Source of the DNA: JAJPIG01 sp035504735
GTDB lineage: Bacteria > Desulfobacterota > Binatia > Binatales > Binataceae
NCBI GenBank assembly: GCA_035504735.1
Contig: DATJRJ010000129.1
Span: forward strand, 7,708 to 71,707
DNA length: 64,000 nucleotides
Direction of reading: 5' to 3'
Shown in pieces: positions 42,418-51,544 of this stretch. The first letter of the stretch is position 1, and each line of letters begins with the position of its first letter. Below the pieces are notes generated by a model. That model worked only from the letters and a program-made list of their open reading frames with translations. It made no database searches and was not told the DNA's origin. The translations under genes and the position numbers were made by a program.

Positions 42418-43158
42418 ATGGAGATCTTTGCTCGCTCGCATACCACGCAACGTTCGATACGCGTTATCGCCATCGCGGCAATCATCGCGGCCATGGCCGC
42501 CCGCCCGGCAATCTTGCGGGGGCAGGCGATCCCGATCGAGCAGGCGCCGAGCCAGGCTGCGAACGCCGGCGCCGCCTATAGCCTGAAGTCTGGCAGCTAT
42601 TACCTGTCGCGCAATATCAAGATCAGCGGCGGCCAGAAAAACGGCATCAACGTCACAGGCCCCAACGTCAGTATCAATTTTGAAGGCTACTCGATAATCG
42701 GCCAGAATTCCGCCGGTGGGATTGGTATCAACGCGCCCGGACAGACCGGCCTCACGATTCAGAACGGCAACATCCAGGGGATGGGCGGCGGCGGCGTGAC
42801 CGTGGGCGCCGGCAGCACCGTCAGCTCGATGCATATCACGGGCAACGGGCCGGGCATCGTGGGTGGCGCCTCGTGCGTGATCGAGAACAATTCGGTTACC
42901 GCCAATAGCGGCGACGGCATCAATGCCGCCGGCCTGATCCGCGGCAACGTGAGCGATGGCAATGTCGGCAACGGCATCACCGCCGGCGCCAACTCGTCGA
43001 TCATCGGCAACGAGGCGAGCGGCAACAGCGGCGCCGGGATCGCGATGCAACCGAGCGACGGGTTTTCGAACAACGTCATCAATAGCGCCGGCACCACCGT
43101 CAGCGGCGGGGTCGATGCCGGCAGCAACGTCTGCAACGGTTCGACATCCTGTCCTTAG
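42418..43158 (+). CDS. Secreted right-handed beta-helix protein
   Basis: 246 residues with a long signal peptide (VIAIAAIIAAMAARPAILRG, cleavage near residue 36). From residue 60 on the protein is a Gly/Asn/Ser-rich ladder of about 22-residue rungs (GITAGANSSIIGNEASGNSG, NSVTANSGDGINAAGLIRGN) as in pectate-lyase-like and NosD-like parallel beta-helices. Three Cys occur, two near the C terminus (NVCNGSTSCP). No catalytic motif is evident; it could be a surface or polysaccharide-binding protein. GAGGGG precedes the ATG. It is a single gene, converging on glcF. Confidence 0.75.
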   Translation: MEIFARSHTTQRSIRVIAIAAIIAAMAARPAILRGQAIPIEQAPSQAANAGAAYSLKSGSYYLSRNIKISGGQKNGINVTGPNVSINFEGYSIIGQNSAGGIGINAPGQTGLTIQNGNIQGMGGGGVTVGAGSTVSSMHITGNGPGIVGGASCVIENNSVTANSGDGINAAGLIRGNVSDGNVGNGITAGANSSIIGNEASGNSGAGIAMQPSDGFSNNVINSAGTTVSGGVDAGSNVCNGSTSCP

Positions 43159-43165
43159 CGCCGGC

Positions 43166-44497
43166 TTATCGATTTGCGAGCGCGATGAAATCCGCCAGAT
43201 GGACCGCGCGGGTCTTCGCGCCGCGGCGGCGGAGTTCGGCCGCGATCTGAAACTCGCAGCCCGGATTTCCGAGCACCACATAATCGGCCCCGGTCGCGAC
43301 GATATTGTCGACCTTGCGCCTGACCAGGTCGCGCGCCATCGCCGGCTCGGTCAGGTTGTAGCTGCCGGCCGAACCGCAGCACAGGTCCGACTCCGCCATC
43401 TCGACCAGCGTCACCCCGGGGATTGATTTCAGGAGCTGGCGCGGCGTCTCGCGCACGCCGAGTCCATGGGCCAGATGACACGAATCGTGATAGGTGACGA
43501 CGCAGCGTAGCTCGCGGCCCACCGGCAGGGCGGCGCCGACCAGCAAGGTGCTCAAGTCCCTGACCCGGGCGGAAATTTCGCGCGCATCCTCGGCGTATGC
43601 GGGCTCGTTTTTCAATAGCTCACCGTATCCGGCGATCGCCGCGGCGCATCCGGAGGCCGCCGACAGGATTAGCTCGGCACCGCTGCGTTTGAGCGCTCGC
43701 ACGTTGCGGCGCGCGAATTCCAGCGCTCGCTCGCGATTGCCGGCGTGCAGGTCGAGCGCCCCGCAGCATTCGGTCTCGGCCAGCTCGGCCACGCGAAAGC
43801 CGGCCGCGCGCAAGGCATGCTCGCTGTTGCGGTTCTCAGAATCGGCCAGCACTTGCGCGACGCATCCGTGATGCACCACCGCCAGTGGTCCGTCGGCGCT
43901 CGCCGTCCATTGCGTCCACGAGTCCCAGGCGACGGCGTCGCCGCGCCGCGGTATCAGGTCCATCCACGCCCCGGTCCCGCCCGGCATCAAGGCCCGCAAC
44001 AGGCGGCGCAGATGCAGGCGCTCGGCGAAACGCAACGGCGCCACCAGCCATCGCAGCCGTCGCGGATAAGGAAAGATCGCGCCGATCAGGCGGCGCTTGA
44101 GCCGTTCGCGAAAGCTGCGGCGATAATGCTCCTCGACATAAGCCGAAGCCCGCTCGATCAGCCGCCCATAATGAACACCCGACGGACAGGCGGTTTCGCA
44201 CCCGCGGCATCCGAGGCACAAATCCAGATGGCGCACGGCGCTGTCGTCGAGGTTGAGGCTTTCCTCCGCCAACCCTTTCATCAGGTAGATTCGCCCGCGC
44301 GGCGAGTCCATCTCGCGCCGTGTGAGCACGTAGGTCGGGCAGCATTCCAGGCACAGTCCGCAATGCACGCAATCGAAGAGCAGTTCGTAATCGACTACGT
44401 CGCGCTTTGGTCCGGGAGCGGACTTGGCGCCGGCTGAGGTCTGCTTGGACACAGCCGCTGAATGATTGGGATCAGGTATGGAAGCAGGCGCGGCCAT
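43166..44497 (-). CDS. glcF: Glycolate oxidase iron-sulfur subunit
   Basis: 443 residues. Two [4Fe-4S] motifs (CVHCGLCLECCPTY and CLGCRGCETACPSG) are followed by two CCG domains (AETECCGALDLHAGN and ESDLCCGSAGSYNLTEP) with preceding CVAQ and DSCHLAHGLG. It passes electrons from the GlcD/GlcE flavoproteins to the quinone pool. It starts four bases after glcE. The N terminus has a 30-residue polar lead (ATG at 44497). Confidence 0.92.
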   Translation of the reverse strand: MAAPASIPDPNHSAAVSKQTSAGAKSAPGPKRDVVDYELLFDCVHCGLCLECCPTYVLTRREMDSPRGRIYLMKGLAEESLNLDDSAVRHLDLCLGCRGCETACPSGVHYGRLIERASAYVEEHYRRSFRERLKRRLIGAIFPYPRRLRWLVAPLRFAERLHLRRLLRALMPGGTGAWMDLIPRRGDAVAWDSWTQWTASADGPLAVVHHGCVAQVLADSENRNSEHALRAAGFRVAELAETECCGALDLHAGNRERALEFARRNVRALKRSGAELILSAASGCAAAIAGYGELLKNEPAYAEDAREISARVRDLSTLLVGAALPVGRELRCVVTYHDSCHLAHGLGVRETPRQLLKSIPGVTLVEMAESDLCCGSAGSYNLTEPAMARDLVRRKVDNIVATGADYVVLGNPGCEFQIAAELRRRGAKTRAVHLADFIALANR

Positions 44498-44501
44498 CGA
44501 A

Positions 44502-45794
44502 TCAGATCCCTCCGATAAAGCATCCGGGATTGAAGATGCCGGCCGGATCGAACGCCGCCTTCAGCCGACGGCTCAATTTCAGAACGCCGGCGCTCGGCGC
44601 GCCGAAGAAATCGAGCTCGGCGCGAATCGAGGCCGGCGCGCCGAGCAGGCGCAGATGGCCGCGGGCGCCGGCGGCGATCTCGCGCCATCGCGCGACCAGC
44701 TTCACGGCCTCCTCGGCCGGCGGTTCGCCGGGCACGAAAAGCTCAGCGACCCCGCATCCCGCATGGGCGCGAAACTCGACGTTGCAATCCTGCAGGCAGC
44801 GTGCGAGCGCTGCCGGAGGAGTCGCCACCTGGGCGGCGATGCCGGGGACCGGCAGCGTGTAATCGCGCAACCGCTGATAGAGGCGCAGCGCGGTCGCGAG
44901 CTGGACGATCTCAATCCCGGCGCCATCGGCGCACGAGCGGATTTGATCGGCCTGATAATCGATTTCCTCGCGATTGCCGCAGAGACCCGCGATCACCCCG
45001 AACTGCTCCGACGCGATGCCGAGGTTCTGCGCGATCCCGGGGCTCAGAACTTCCAGATGTACCAGCGGCAGCGTGTCGTGAATCCGGGTGGCGGCCTCGA
45101 AGGCCGCAGCAGGGCTACCGCAGGTCAGGGCGGCGAGCGTATAGCGCTCAGGCATCGGGCGCACCTTGAAGGTCGCTTCGAACACGATTCCGAGCGTGCC
45201 GTACGACCCGGTCATCACCTTCATCAGGTCGTATCCGGCGACGTTTTTGACCACCCGTCCGCCGCCATGCACGATCCGTCCGCCGTGGCCGACGAAGCGT
45301 ACGCCGATCATCAGATCGCGCACCGTGCCCTCCGAAAGCCGCAGCGGGCCGGCCTTGGCCGCGCCGATGAGCGCGCCCAGCGTAACATTGCCGGGGTTGC
45401 TGGGATCGAGCGGCAGATGCTGCCGGCGCGGCGCCATCAACTGATTCAAGGCGCCGAGCGTCACGCCGGCCTCGGCGGTGACGGTCATATCATCGGGCTC
45501 GTAGGCGATGACCCGGGCCATGCGGGCGAGCGACAGGCCCAGCGTCACATGCTCGCGGCGCAGCTCGGAGAGCGTGCGTGCGTCACCCAACGGCGCGAGC
45601 GAAATTCCGTCGACCTCGCACTTGAAGACGATCTTGGCGATCTCGTCGGCGCTGCGCGGCTCGACGATTACGTCGGCCGCCTGGGCCTCGCAGCCCTCAG
45701 GCGTGCGTAGCCGGTCCGCGCCGATCAGCGTGCCGAGCTCAGTGGCGACCCGCAAAGCGGGGTTGCGCGTTTCGGTCTCCTGCGCCAGTTGCAT
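44502..45794 (-). CDS. glcE: Glycolate oxidase FAD-binding subunit
   Basis: 430 residues of the FAD-binding type 4 family. LPLDPSNPGNVTLGALIGAA and GRVVKNVAGYDLMKVMTGSY are the PCMH-type FAD-site segments and typical of GlcE, which is shorter and more divergent than GlcD. Sandwiched between glcD (one base) and glcF (four bases), it completes the three-subunit enzyme. Confidence 0.92.
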   Translation of the reverse strand: MQLAQETETRNPALRVATELGTLIGADRLRTPEGCEAQAADVIVEPRSADEIAKIVFKCEVDGISLAPLGDARTLSELRREHVTLGLSLARMARVIAYEPDDMTVTAEAGVTLGALNQLMAPRRQHLPLDPSNPGNVTLGALIGAAKAGPLRLSEGTVRDLMIGVRFVGHGGRIVHGGGRVVKNVAGYDLMKVMTGSYGTLGIVFEATFKVRPMPERYTLAALTCGSPAAAFEAATRIHDTLPLVHLEVLSPGIAQNLGIASEQFGVIAGLCGNREEIDYQADQIRSCADGAGIEIVQLATALRLYQRLRDYTLPVPGIAAQVATPPAALARCLQDCNVEFRAHAGCGVAELFVPGEPPAEEAVKLVARWREIAAGARGHLRLLGAPASIRAELDFFGAPSAGVLKLSRRLKAAFDPAGIFNPGCFIGGI

Positions 45795-45795
45795 C

Positions 45796-47250
45796 TTAGA
45801 GCGCCGCTTGCCGATGCGGCGTGGTTACTTCCACGCACGCGCCGGGGGTTGGAATAATCTTGTTGGGATTCGAGCGTTCCTCGGGGTCGAAGACGCGACG
45901 CAACTCGGTCATCACCATCAGATCGTCGGGCGAGAACAGCAGCGGCATCTCGTGGATCTTCTCGGCGCCGATCCCATGCTCGCCGCTCAGGCTGCCGCCC
46001 AGTTGCACACAGGCGCGTAAAATCTCGCGCCCGGCCTCGATCGCGCGGCGCACTTCATCGGCGTCACGTTCGTCGTACAGCACGATCGGATGGATATTAC
46101 CGTCGCCGGCGTGAAAGACGTTGCCGATTCGCACGCTGTAGCGCTGCGCGATAGCCGCGATCCGGCGCAGGATTTCCGGCAGCGCCGTGCGCGGCACCAC
46201 GCCATCCTGAGTGGCGTAGTTCGGCGCCAGCCGTCCGACCGCGCCGAAGGCCCGCTTGCGCCCCTTCCAGATATTGGCGCGTTCGGCCTCGTCGCGCGCG
46301 ATTCTGATTTCACTCGCACCGCATCCGCGTGCCAGACCGATAACGCGCTCGAGCCGCTCGGTCATCCCGGCCGCCAACCCGTCGAGCTCGATGATCAGCA
46401 CCGCCTCGGCGTCGTCGGGCAGTCCCAGATGGAAGGCGGCCTCGACTGCGCGGATTATCAGCCGGTCCATCATTTCGATCGCCCCCGGGATAATTCCGGC
46501 GGCGATCGTCGCCGAGACTGCGCGGGTCGCGCTCTCCACGTCGGCAAAGATCGCCAGCAGGGTCTGCCGCGCCTGCGGCTCGCGCATCAGCTTGAGCGTC
46601 GCTCGCGTGACGATTCCGGCGGTGCCCTCAGCGCCGACCAACGCGCCGACGAGATCGTAGCCCCATCGATCTTCGGTTGCGCCGCCCAGCTCGACGATCT
46701 CGCCGTCGGGCAGCACCAGCTCGACGCCCAGCACATGGTTGGTGGTGACGCCGTACCGAAGCGTATGCGGCCCGCCGGAGTTCTCCGCTATATTGCCGCC
46801 GATGGTGCAGGCCATCTGCGAGGACGGGTCAGGCGCATAGAAATAGCCGCCGGCTTTGACGGCGTTCGAGACGTGCAGGTTGACGACGCCGCTTTCGACC
46901 TCGACGCGGCGATTAGCCAGATCGATCGACAAAATCCGGTTCATGCGCGAGGTGCAGATCATAACCGGGGCATGCAGCGGCAGCGCGCCGCCCGAGAGCC
47001 CCGTGCCGGCGCCGCGCGGCACGAAGGCGGTTTTGCGTTTATGCAGGGCTTTCAGGACGCCGCTGACCTCGGCGGTCGTGCGCGGCATTACCAGCAGGTC
47101 GGGCCGGCTCTTCTCGATCGTCCAGCCGTCGCATTCGTAGACCTTGAGCTCGCTCGGGCGCCATACGATTGCGGCCTCGCCGACGATTTCGCGCAGTTCC
47201 GCAGCCAGATTCCTATTGAAGGGGGTGGCGGCGGCGCCGGTGGTCTCCAT
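45796..47250 (-). CDS. glcD: Glycolate oxidase catalytic FAD subunit
   Basis: 484 residues from ATG at 47250; an upstream in-frame start is possible but gives an unconserved lead. FVPRGAGTGLSGGALPL and GNIAENSGGPHTLRYGVTTN bind FAD; VFHAGDGNIHPIVLYDERD and GSLSGEHGIGAEK near the C terminus hold the catalytic His/Glu residues of the D-lactate/glycolate group. It oxidises glycolate to glyoxylate. Divergent from a glyoxylate aminotransferase with a 176-base control region. Confidence 0.92.
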   Translation of the reverse strand: METTGAAATPFNRNLAAELREIVGEAAIVWRPSELKVYECDGWTIEKSRPDLLVMPRTTAEVSGVLKALHKRKTAFVPRGAGTGLSGGALPLHAPVMICTSRMNRILSIDLANRRVEVESGVVNLHVSNAVKAGGYFYAPDPSSQMACTIGGNIAENSGGPHTLRYGVTTNHVLGVELVLPDGEIVELGGATEDRWGYDLVGALVGAEGTAGIVTRATLKLMREPQARQTLLAIFADVESATRAVSATIAAGIIPGAIEMMDRLIIRAVEAAFHLGLPDDAEAVLIIELDGLAAGMTERLERVIGLARGCGASEIRIARDEAERANIWKGRKRAFGAVGRLAPNYATQDGVVPRTALPEILRRIAAIAQRYSVRIGNVFHAGDGNIHPIVLYDERDADEVRRAIEAGREILRACVQLGGSLSGEHGIGAEKIHEMPLLFSPDDLMVMTELRRVFDPEERSNPNKIIPTPGACVEVTTPHRQAAL

Positions 47251-47426
47251 CGCGTCCGCCACTTTAGCACGATCATCAGTGGCGCGCCGTAAAGCTGCCA
47301 AGGCTTTTGCGAGGCGCGACAGATACGGTCATAATAACGCGAATAATTTCTGACGGCGTCGCGGGAGCATCGGATCTCAAGTCTAGGCGACGCCGGCGAT
47401 CGATTCCGACCGGTAGGAGAATCGCT

Positions 47427-48614
47427 TTGGCAAATGCCCCGGAACTCAACCCCACCCAGCGCACGTTGCTGGGGCCCGGCCCCTCCAACGTTCATCCGCG
47501 CGTGATGCGCGCGATGATGGCGCCGGTGGTCGGCCATCTCGACCCCGATTTCGCCCTCGTGATGGACGAGCTGCGCAAGCTTCTGCGCGGCCTGTTCCAG
47601 ACCGGTAACGAGTTGACCTTTCCGGTTTCCGGCACGGGCTCGGCCGGGATGGAAGCGGCGCTCGCCAACCTGATCGAGGACGGCGACGAAGTCGTGATCG
47701 GCGTCAACGGCGTGTTCGGCGGCCGGGCGGCCGATTGCGCGGAGCGGATGGGCGCGCGAGTCCATCGGGTCGAATCGCCGTGGGGCCGAATCATCGAGCC
47801 CGGTGACATCGCGGCGGCGCTCAAGCAAATCAAACGGCCGAAGCTGGTCATGTTGATACATGCCGAGACCTCGACCGGGGTCTGGCAGCCGGTCGAAGAG
47901 ATCTCGCATCTCACGCACGAGCACGGCGCGATGCTGGTGCTCGACACGGTGACCTCGCTCGGATGCGTGCCGGTGGAAATCGATAGCTGGCGCGTCGACG
48001 CTTCGTATAGCTGTACGCAAAAAGGTATCAGCGCGCCGCCGGGACTTGCGCCGATTACCTTCAGCCCGGCCGCCCGCGACCTGATACGGGCTCGCAAGCA
48101 GAAGTGTCGCTCATGGTACTTCGACATTGCGATGATCGAGCAGTACTGGAGCAAGGAGCGCGTCTACCATCACACCGCGCCGATCACGATGACCTATGCG
48201 TTGTACGAGGGCTTGCGCCTCGCGCACGAGGAAGGGTTGGAGGCGCGCTTTCGGCGTCATCGCGAAAACGGCGCCGCCCTGGGCGCCGGACTCAGCGCGC
48301 TGGGACTCGCGCCCACCGCGCAGGAGGGCCATCGCTTGCCGCAGCTCGCGGTGGTCAACGTGCCGGCCGGGATCGACGAGGCCGCGGCGCGGCGCGAATT
48401 GTTGCTGAAGTACAATATCGAGATCGCCGGCGGGCTGGGCCCGTTTCGCGGCAAGGTCTGGCGTATCGGAACCCTCGGCGAATCGTCGCGGCGCCAGCAC
48501 GTTGCGGCGCTGCTCGCGGCACTCGAATCGATCATCGCCGCGAGTGGTCACGACGTACGCCGCGGCGCCGCGCTCGCCGCCGCCGACAAGGTTTATGCGT
48601 CATGGCAGGACTGA
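47427..48614 (+). CDS. Class V aminotransferase, alanine/serine-glyoxylate type
   Basis: 395 residues from TTG at 47427, chosen because AGGAGA lies six bases upstream and the frame before it lacks similarity. LLGPGPSNVHPRVMRAM is the family N terminus, VSGTGSAGMEAALANL the cofactor loop and SYSCTQKGISAPPGLAPITF the PLP lysine. It would convert glyoxylate plus alanine or serine to glycine. Its divergent partner is glycolate oxidase, which supplies glyoxylate. Confidence 0.9.
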   Translation: MANAPELNPTQRTLLGPGPSNVHPRVMRAMMAPVVGHLDPDFALVMDELRKLLRGLFQTGNELTFPVSGTGSAGMEAALANLIEDGDEVVIGVNGVFGGRAADCAERMGARVHRVESPWGRIIEPGDIAAALKQIKRPKLVMLIHAETSTGVWQPVEEISHLTHEHGAMLVLDTVTSLGCVPVEIDSWRVDASYSCTQKGISAPPGLAPITFSPAARDLIRARKQKCRSWYFDIAMIEQYWSKERVYHHTAPITMTYALYEGLRLAHEEGLEARFRRHRENGAALGAGLSALGLAPTAQEGHRLPQLAVVNVPAGIDEAAARRELLLKYNIEIAGGLGPFRGKVWRIGTLGESSRRQHVAALLAALESIIAASGHDVRRGAALAAADKVYASWQD

Positions 48615-48681
48615 GCCCCGGCCGCATCGACGATGCACAGAGTCGGTTACTGGTGACTCGACGGTCCTGTCGCCGGGCCGT

Positions 48682-48736
48682 TTGACATCCTAAGGCGGCT
48701 TCGTTTCTGATAGCATCCTGAGGGGGGAACTTCCCC
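48682..48736 (+). promoter_or_regulatory. TTGACA box and GGGGAA-C-TTCCCC palindrome upstream of the gentisate dioxygenase gene
   Basis: A consensus -35 hexamer TTGACA lies at 48682-48687; the -10 is poor (TTCTGA at 17 bases or TGATAG at 20). A perfect inverted repeat GGGGAA-C-TTCCCC at 48724-48736 lies between this and the ATG at 48772, where a repressor could act. Confidence 0.35.
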
Positions 48737-48771
48737 GAGCGGACCATCCGACTAGCGAGGAGAATCGAGCC

Positions 48772-49830
48772 ATGCGAGAGCAGCCCAAGCGCACCCCGGA
48801 ACGCGAGGCCTATTACGCCAAAATCAAAAACAAAAACCTCTCGCCGCTGTGGGAGGTGCTAAAAGGTATCCAGACCGACGAGCCCAAGCCCAAGGAGCTG
48901 CCGAGCCTGTGGCATTACGACCAGGACATCAAGCCGGCGCTGCTCGAGGCCGGCTCCGTGATCTCGGCGCGCGAGGCCGACCGCCGGGTGCTGATCCTCG
49001 CGAACCCGGGCCTCCACGACTACTTCTTCCCGTGCATCACTCACTCGTTGTTCGCCGGTATCCAGATGATCATGCCGGGTGAGATTGCCCCCAGCCATCG
49101 CCATACCCAGGGCGCGCTGCGCTTCGTGCTCGAAGGCGAGGGCGCCTACACGGGAGTCAACGGCGAGCGGACCAGCATGCGGCCGGGTGACTTCGTGATC
49201 ACCCCGAGCTGGACCTGGCATGACCATGGCAATGACACCGCGCAGCCGATGGTATGGCTCGATGGACTCGATATCCCGATCGTCGACGTGCTCAACTGCA
49301 GCTTCTTCGAGCCCTACCCGGAGGACCAGTTCCCGAGTGACCGGCCCGAGGGCGACTCGGTCGCGCGCTGGGGGAGCGGGATGGTGCCCGACGGCCATCA
49401 GCATCGCACGCTCACCAGCCCGATTCTCAACTACAGTTATCAACGCACGCGCGCGGCGCTCGACCAGATGGCGGCGCGCGGCGACTACGACGATTGTCAC
49501 GGGATCAAGATGAACTATATCAACCCGCTCACCGGCGACTGGGCGATGCCGACGATCGGGACCTCGATGCGGCTGCTGCCCAAGGGCTTTTCGGGCACGC
49601 CGTTTCGCTCGACCGACGGCACCGTGTTCGTGGTCTGCGAGGGCCACGGGCGCACGGTGGTTAACGGGACCAGCTACGAATGGGGACCGCGCGATATCTT
49701 CGTGGTGCCGACCTGGTGCTCGCATTACCATGAGACCAATGGCAGCGAGGCGGTGCTCTTCAGTTACTCGGACCGGCCCGTGCAGGAGAAACTCGGGCTC
49801 TATCGGGAGCAGCGCGGGAAGCGGGCGTGA
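48772..49830 (+). CDS. Gentisate 1,2-dioxygenase-like cupin
   Basis: 352 residues with two cupin domains. The iron-site His are in IAPSHRHTQGALRFVLEGEG and WTWHDHGN of the first domain. The second domain (GTVFVVCEGHGRTVVNG, WCSHYHETN) keeps some His. The N-terminal PLWEVLKG and SLWHYDQDIKP match gentisate 1,2-dioxygenase, which opens gentisate to maleylpyruvate. A GGAG site precedes the ATG. It overlaps a thioesterase gene by four bases. 1-Hydroxy-2-naphthoate or salicylate dioxygenases are close relatives and remain possible. Confidence 0.85.
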   Translation: MREQPKRTPEREAYYAKIKNKNLSPLWEVLKGIQTDEPKPKELPSLWHYDQDIKPALLEAGSVISAREADRRVLILANPGLHDYFFPCITHSLFAGIQMIMPGEIAPSHRHTQGALRFVLEGEGAYTGVNGERTSMRPGDFVITPSWTWHDHGNDTAQPMVWLDGLDIPIVDVLNCSFFEPYPEDQFPSDRPEGDSVARWGSGMVPDGHQHRTLTSPILNYSYQRTRAALDQMAARGDYDDCHGIKMNYINPLTGDWAMPTIGTSMRLLPKGFSGTPFRSTDGTVFVVCEGHGRTVVNGTSYEWGPRDIFVVPTWCSHYHETNGSEAVLFSYSDRPVQEKLGLYREQRGKRA

Positions 49831-50261
49831 GCGAGGAGGCGGCGCGGCCGCTGGTCAGCCGGCGCACCTTCCGGGTGCAATGGGGCGAGTGCGACGCCGC
49901 CCGGATCGTGTTCTATCCCAACTATTTTATCTGGTTCGACGAGGCCACCGCCGCGCTGATCGAAAAGGCCGGGCTGTCGCAGCGCATGATGGTCGAGGCG
50001 GCGGGTGTGGGGATACCGCTGGTCGACGCGCGCGCGAGCTTTCTCATCCCGGCGAGCCATGGCGACGAGCTCGCGATCGAGAGTTTCGTCGAGCGCTGGG
50101 GAAACAAGAGCTTCACGGTGCGCCATCGGATCTATAAGGATGGCGCGTTGGCGGCGGAAGGCTACGAGACGCGGATTTGGGGAACGCGCGATCCGGCCGA
50201 CCAGCGGCTCAGGGCGATGCCGATACCAGCGGAAATCAAGGCACGATTCGGCGCTGACTAA
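49827..50261 (+). CDS. 4-hydroxybenzoyl-CoA thioesterase-type acyl-CoA thioesterase
   Basis: 144 residues of the hotdog 4HBT branch. RVQWGECDAARIVFYPNYFI is the catalytic loop, with Asp at the expected place, followed by FDEATAALIEKAG and RWGNKSFTVRHRIYKDG. Start GTG overlaps the dioxygenase stop (GTGA), so the two are cotranslated. An aryl-CoA ester such as gentisyl-CoA or salicylyl-CoA is a likely substrate by context only. Confidence 0.86.
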   Translation: MSEEAARPLVSRRTFRVQWGECDAARIVFYPNYFIWFDEATAALIEKAGLSQRMMVEAAGVGIPLVDARASFLIPASHGDELAIESFVERWGNKSFTVRHRIYKDGALAAEGYETRIWGTRDPADQRLRAMPIPAEIKARFGAD

Positions 50262-50278
50262 CGGCGCCTCAGCCGAAT
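50246..50278. terminator. Hairpin in the convergent gap between thioesterase gene and rpmB
   Basis: ATTCGG-CG-CTGA (50246-50257), an 11-base loop, TCAG-CCGAAT (50269-50278): a ten-pair stem with a two-base bulge spanning the thioesterase stop codon. There is no U-run, so terminator function is tentative. Confidence 0.35.
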
Positions 50279-50314
50279 TGTTAAGAAGGGGTCGCTGCCG
50301 AGTACGATAGACCG

Positions 50315-50503
50315 TCAGGCGCTCTTGCTGACCTTGCCGCTGCGGATACATCGGGTGCATACGAGAATCCGCTGCACACCGCCGCCAATCTTGGCGCGGA
50401 CCTCCTGCAGATTCGGGTTCCAGCGCCGTTTGGTCTTGTTGTTGGCGTGGCTCACTCGATTGCCGACCGACGGCCGCTTCTGACAGATCGCACAATGTCT
50501 CAT
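50315..50503 (-). CDS. rpmB: 50S ribosomal protein L28
   Basis: 62 residues. MRHCAICQKRPSVGNRVSHA and the C-terminal VCTRCIRSGKV are the L28 signatures; the two CxxC pairs (C4/C7 and the late pair) mark the zinc-binding form. RRWNPNLQEVRAK in the middle is conserved. It stands as a single minus-strand gene between two plus-strand genes. Confidence 0.94.
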   Translation of the reverse strand: MRHCAICQKRPSVGNRVSHANNKTKRRWNPNLQEVRAKIGGGVQRILVCTRCIRSGKVSKSA

Positions 50504-50623
50504 GGTTTAAACCAGCTTTCCCGAGATCGCGCTTAAGGATAGCGATATCGAGCGCGCGATCAAAGCCTCGATGACCGCAACGATTGATGGGTTCCCTTAA
50601 GAGCCGTGTATGATAGTCGGCGG

Positions 50624-51544
50624 ATGCGCCGGCAAATCAAGGACGCGGCCAAACGCGCACTGCTCGGGGTTCACCGCCTGGGTTTGCGGGCCGGGTTAAT
50701 CGTTACGCCCGTACATTACTACGGCGCGATGCCCAATCTGCTCGAACTCGAGCGGGGGCGTGGCCGATGGGCGCGGCGTTCCGCCTGGACCGGCGTCGAA
50801 CTGGACGCCGTCGCACAGGCCAAGCGGCTCGAACAGGTCTGCGCCCGTTTCGAGCCCGAATACCGAGGCAATGCGGTCTATCTCGAGGCCTGCCGTTCCG
50901 ACTGCGGTCCCGGGTTCGGCTATATCGAAGCCCAGGCGCTTTATGGCGCGATTCGCCATTGGCGGCCGCCCCATATCGTCGAGGTCGGCTCCGGCGTCTC
51001 GACCCGCGTGGCGCTGGCGGCGATCGCCCGCAACGGCAACGGCAGCCGCATCACCTGCATCGAACCGCATCCGCGCCCATGGCTTAGAAGCGCCGCCGTG
51101 ACTCTGATCGACCGGCCGGTGCAGGAGGTGCCGGTAAGCTTGTTCCGCGAGGAACTCGGCCCGGACTGCCTGCTGTTCATCGATTCTTCGCACGCCGTCA
51201 AGACCGGCAGCGATGTCAACTACCTGATTCTGGAAGTGCTGCCCGCGCTCGCCAGCGGCGTAATCGTGCATTTTCACGACATCTACTTTCCCTACGATTA
51301 CCCGCGCGACACGCTCACCAACTTCCTCGGCAGCACCCAGGAATGTGCGATGCTGCATGCCTTTCTGATCGGCAACGCGCGCGTGCGGATTCTGTATTCG
51401 CTGAGCCTGTTACATTATGATTGCCCCGAGGTTTTGCAGCGCATATTCCCGGAATACCGGGCGCAATCGGGCCGCGATGGATTGCGCGATGAGCACAGCG
51501 GGAGCGGGCATTTTCCCTCGTCGATCTACCTGCAGATTTTGTAG
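50624..51544 (+). CDS. Class I SAM-dependent methyltransferase-like protein
   Basis: 306 residues from ATG at 50624; GTG at 50606 would add six. HIVEVGSGVSTRVALAAIAR is motif I of the SAM fold and ITCIEPHPRPWL motif II; CLLFIDSSHAVKTGSDVNYL resembles motif IV, with an acidic Asp, of the Methyltransf_24 group. GLIVTPVHYYGAMPNLLELE is an N-terminal segment common to a family often found near glycan genes. The substrate is unknown and here no glycan genes flank it. Confidence 0.78.
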   Translation: MRRQIKDAAKRALLGVHRLGLRAGLIVTPVHYYGAMPNLLELERGRGRWARRSAWTGVELDAVAQAKRLEQVCARFEPEYRGNAVYLEACRSDCGPGFGYIEAQALYGAIRHWRPPHIVEVGSGVSTRVALAAIARNGNGSRITCIEPHPRPWLRSAAVTLIDRPVQEVPVSLFREELGPDCLLFIDSSHAVKTGSDVNYLILEVLPALASGVIVHFHDIYFPYDYPRDTLTNFLGSTQECAMLHAFLIGNARVRILYSLSLLHYDCPEVLQRIFPEYRAQSGRDGLRDEHSGSGHFPSSIYLQIL

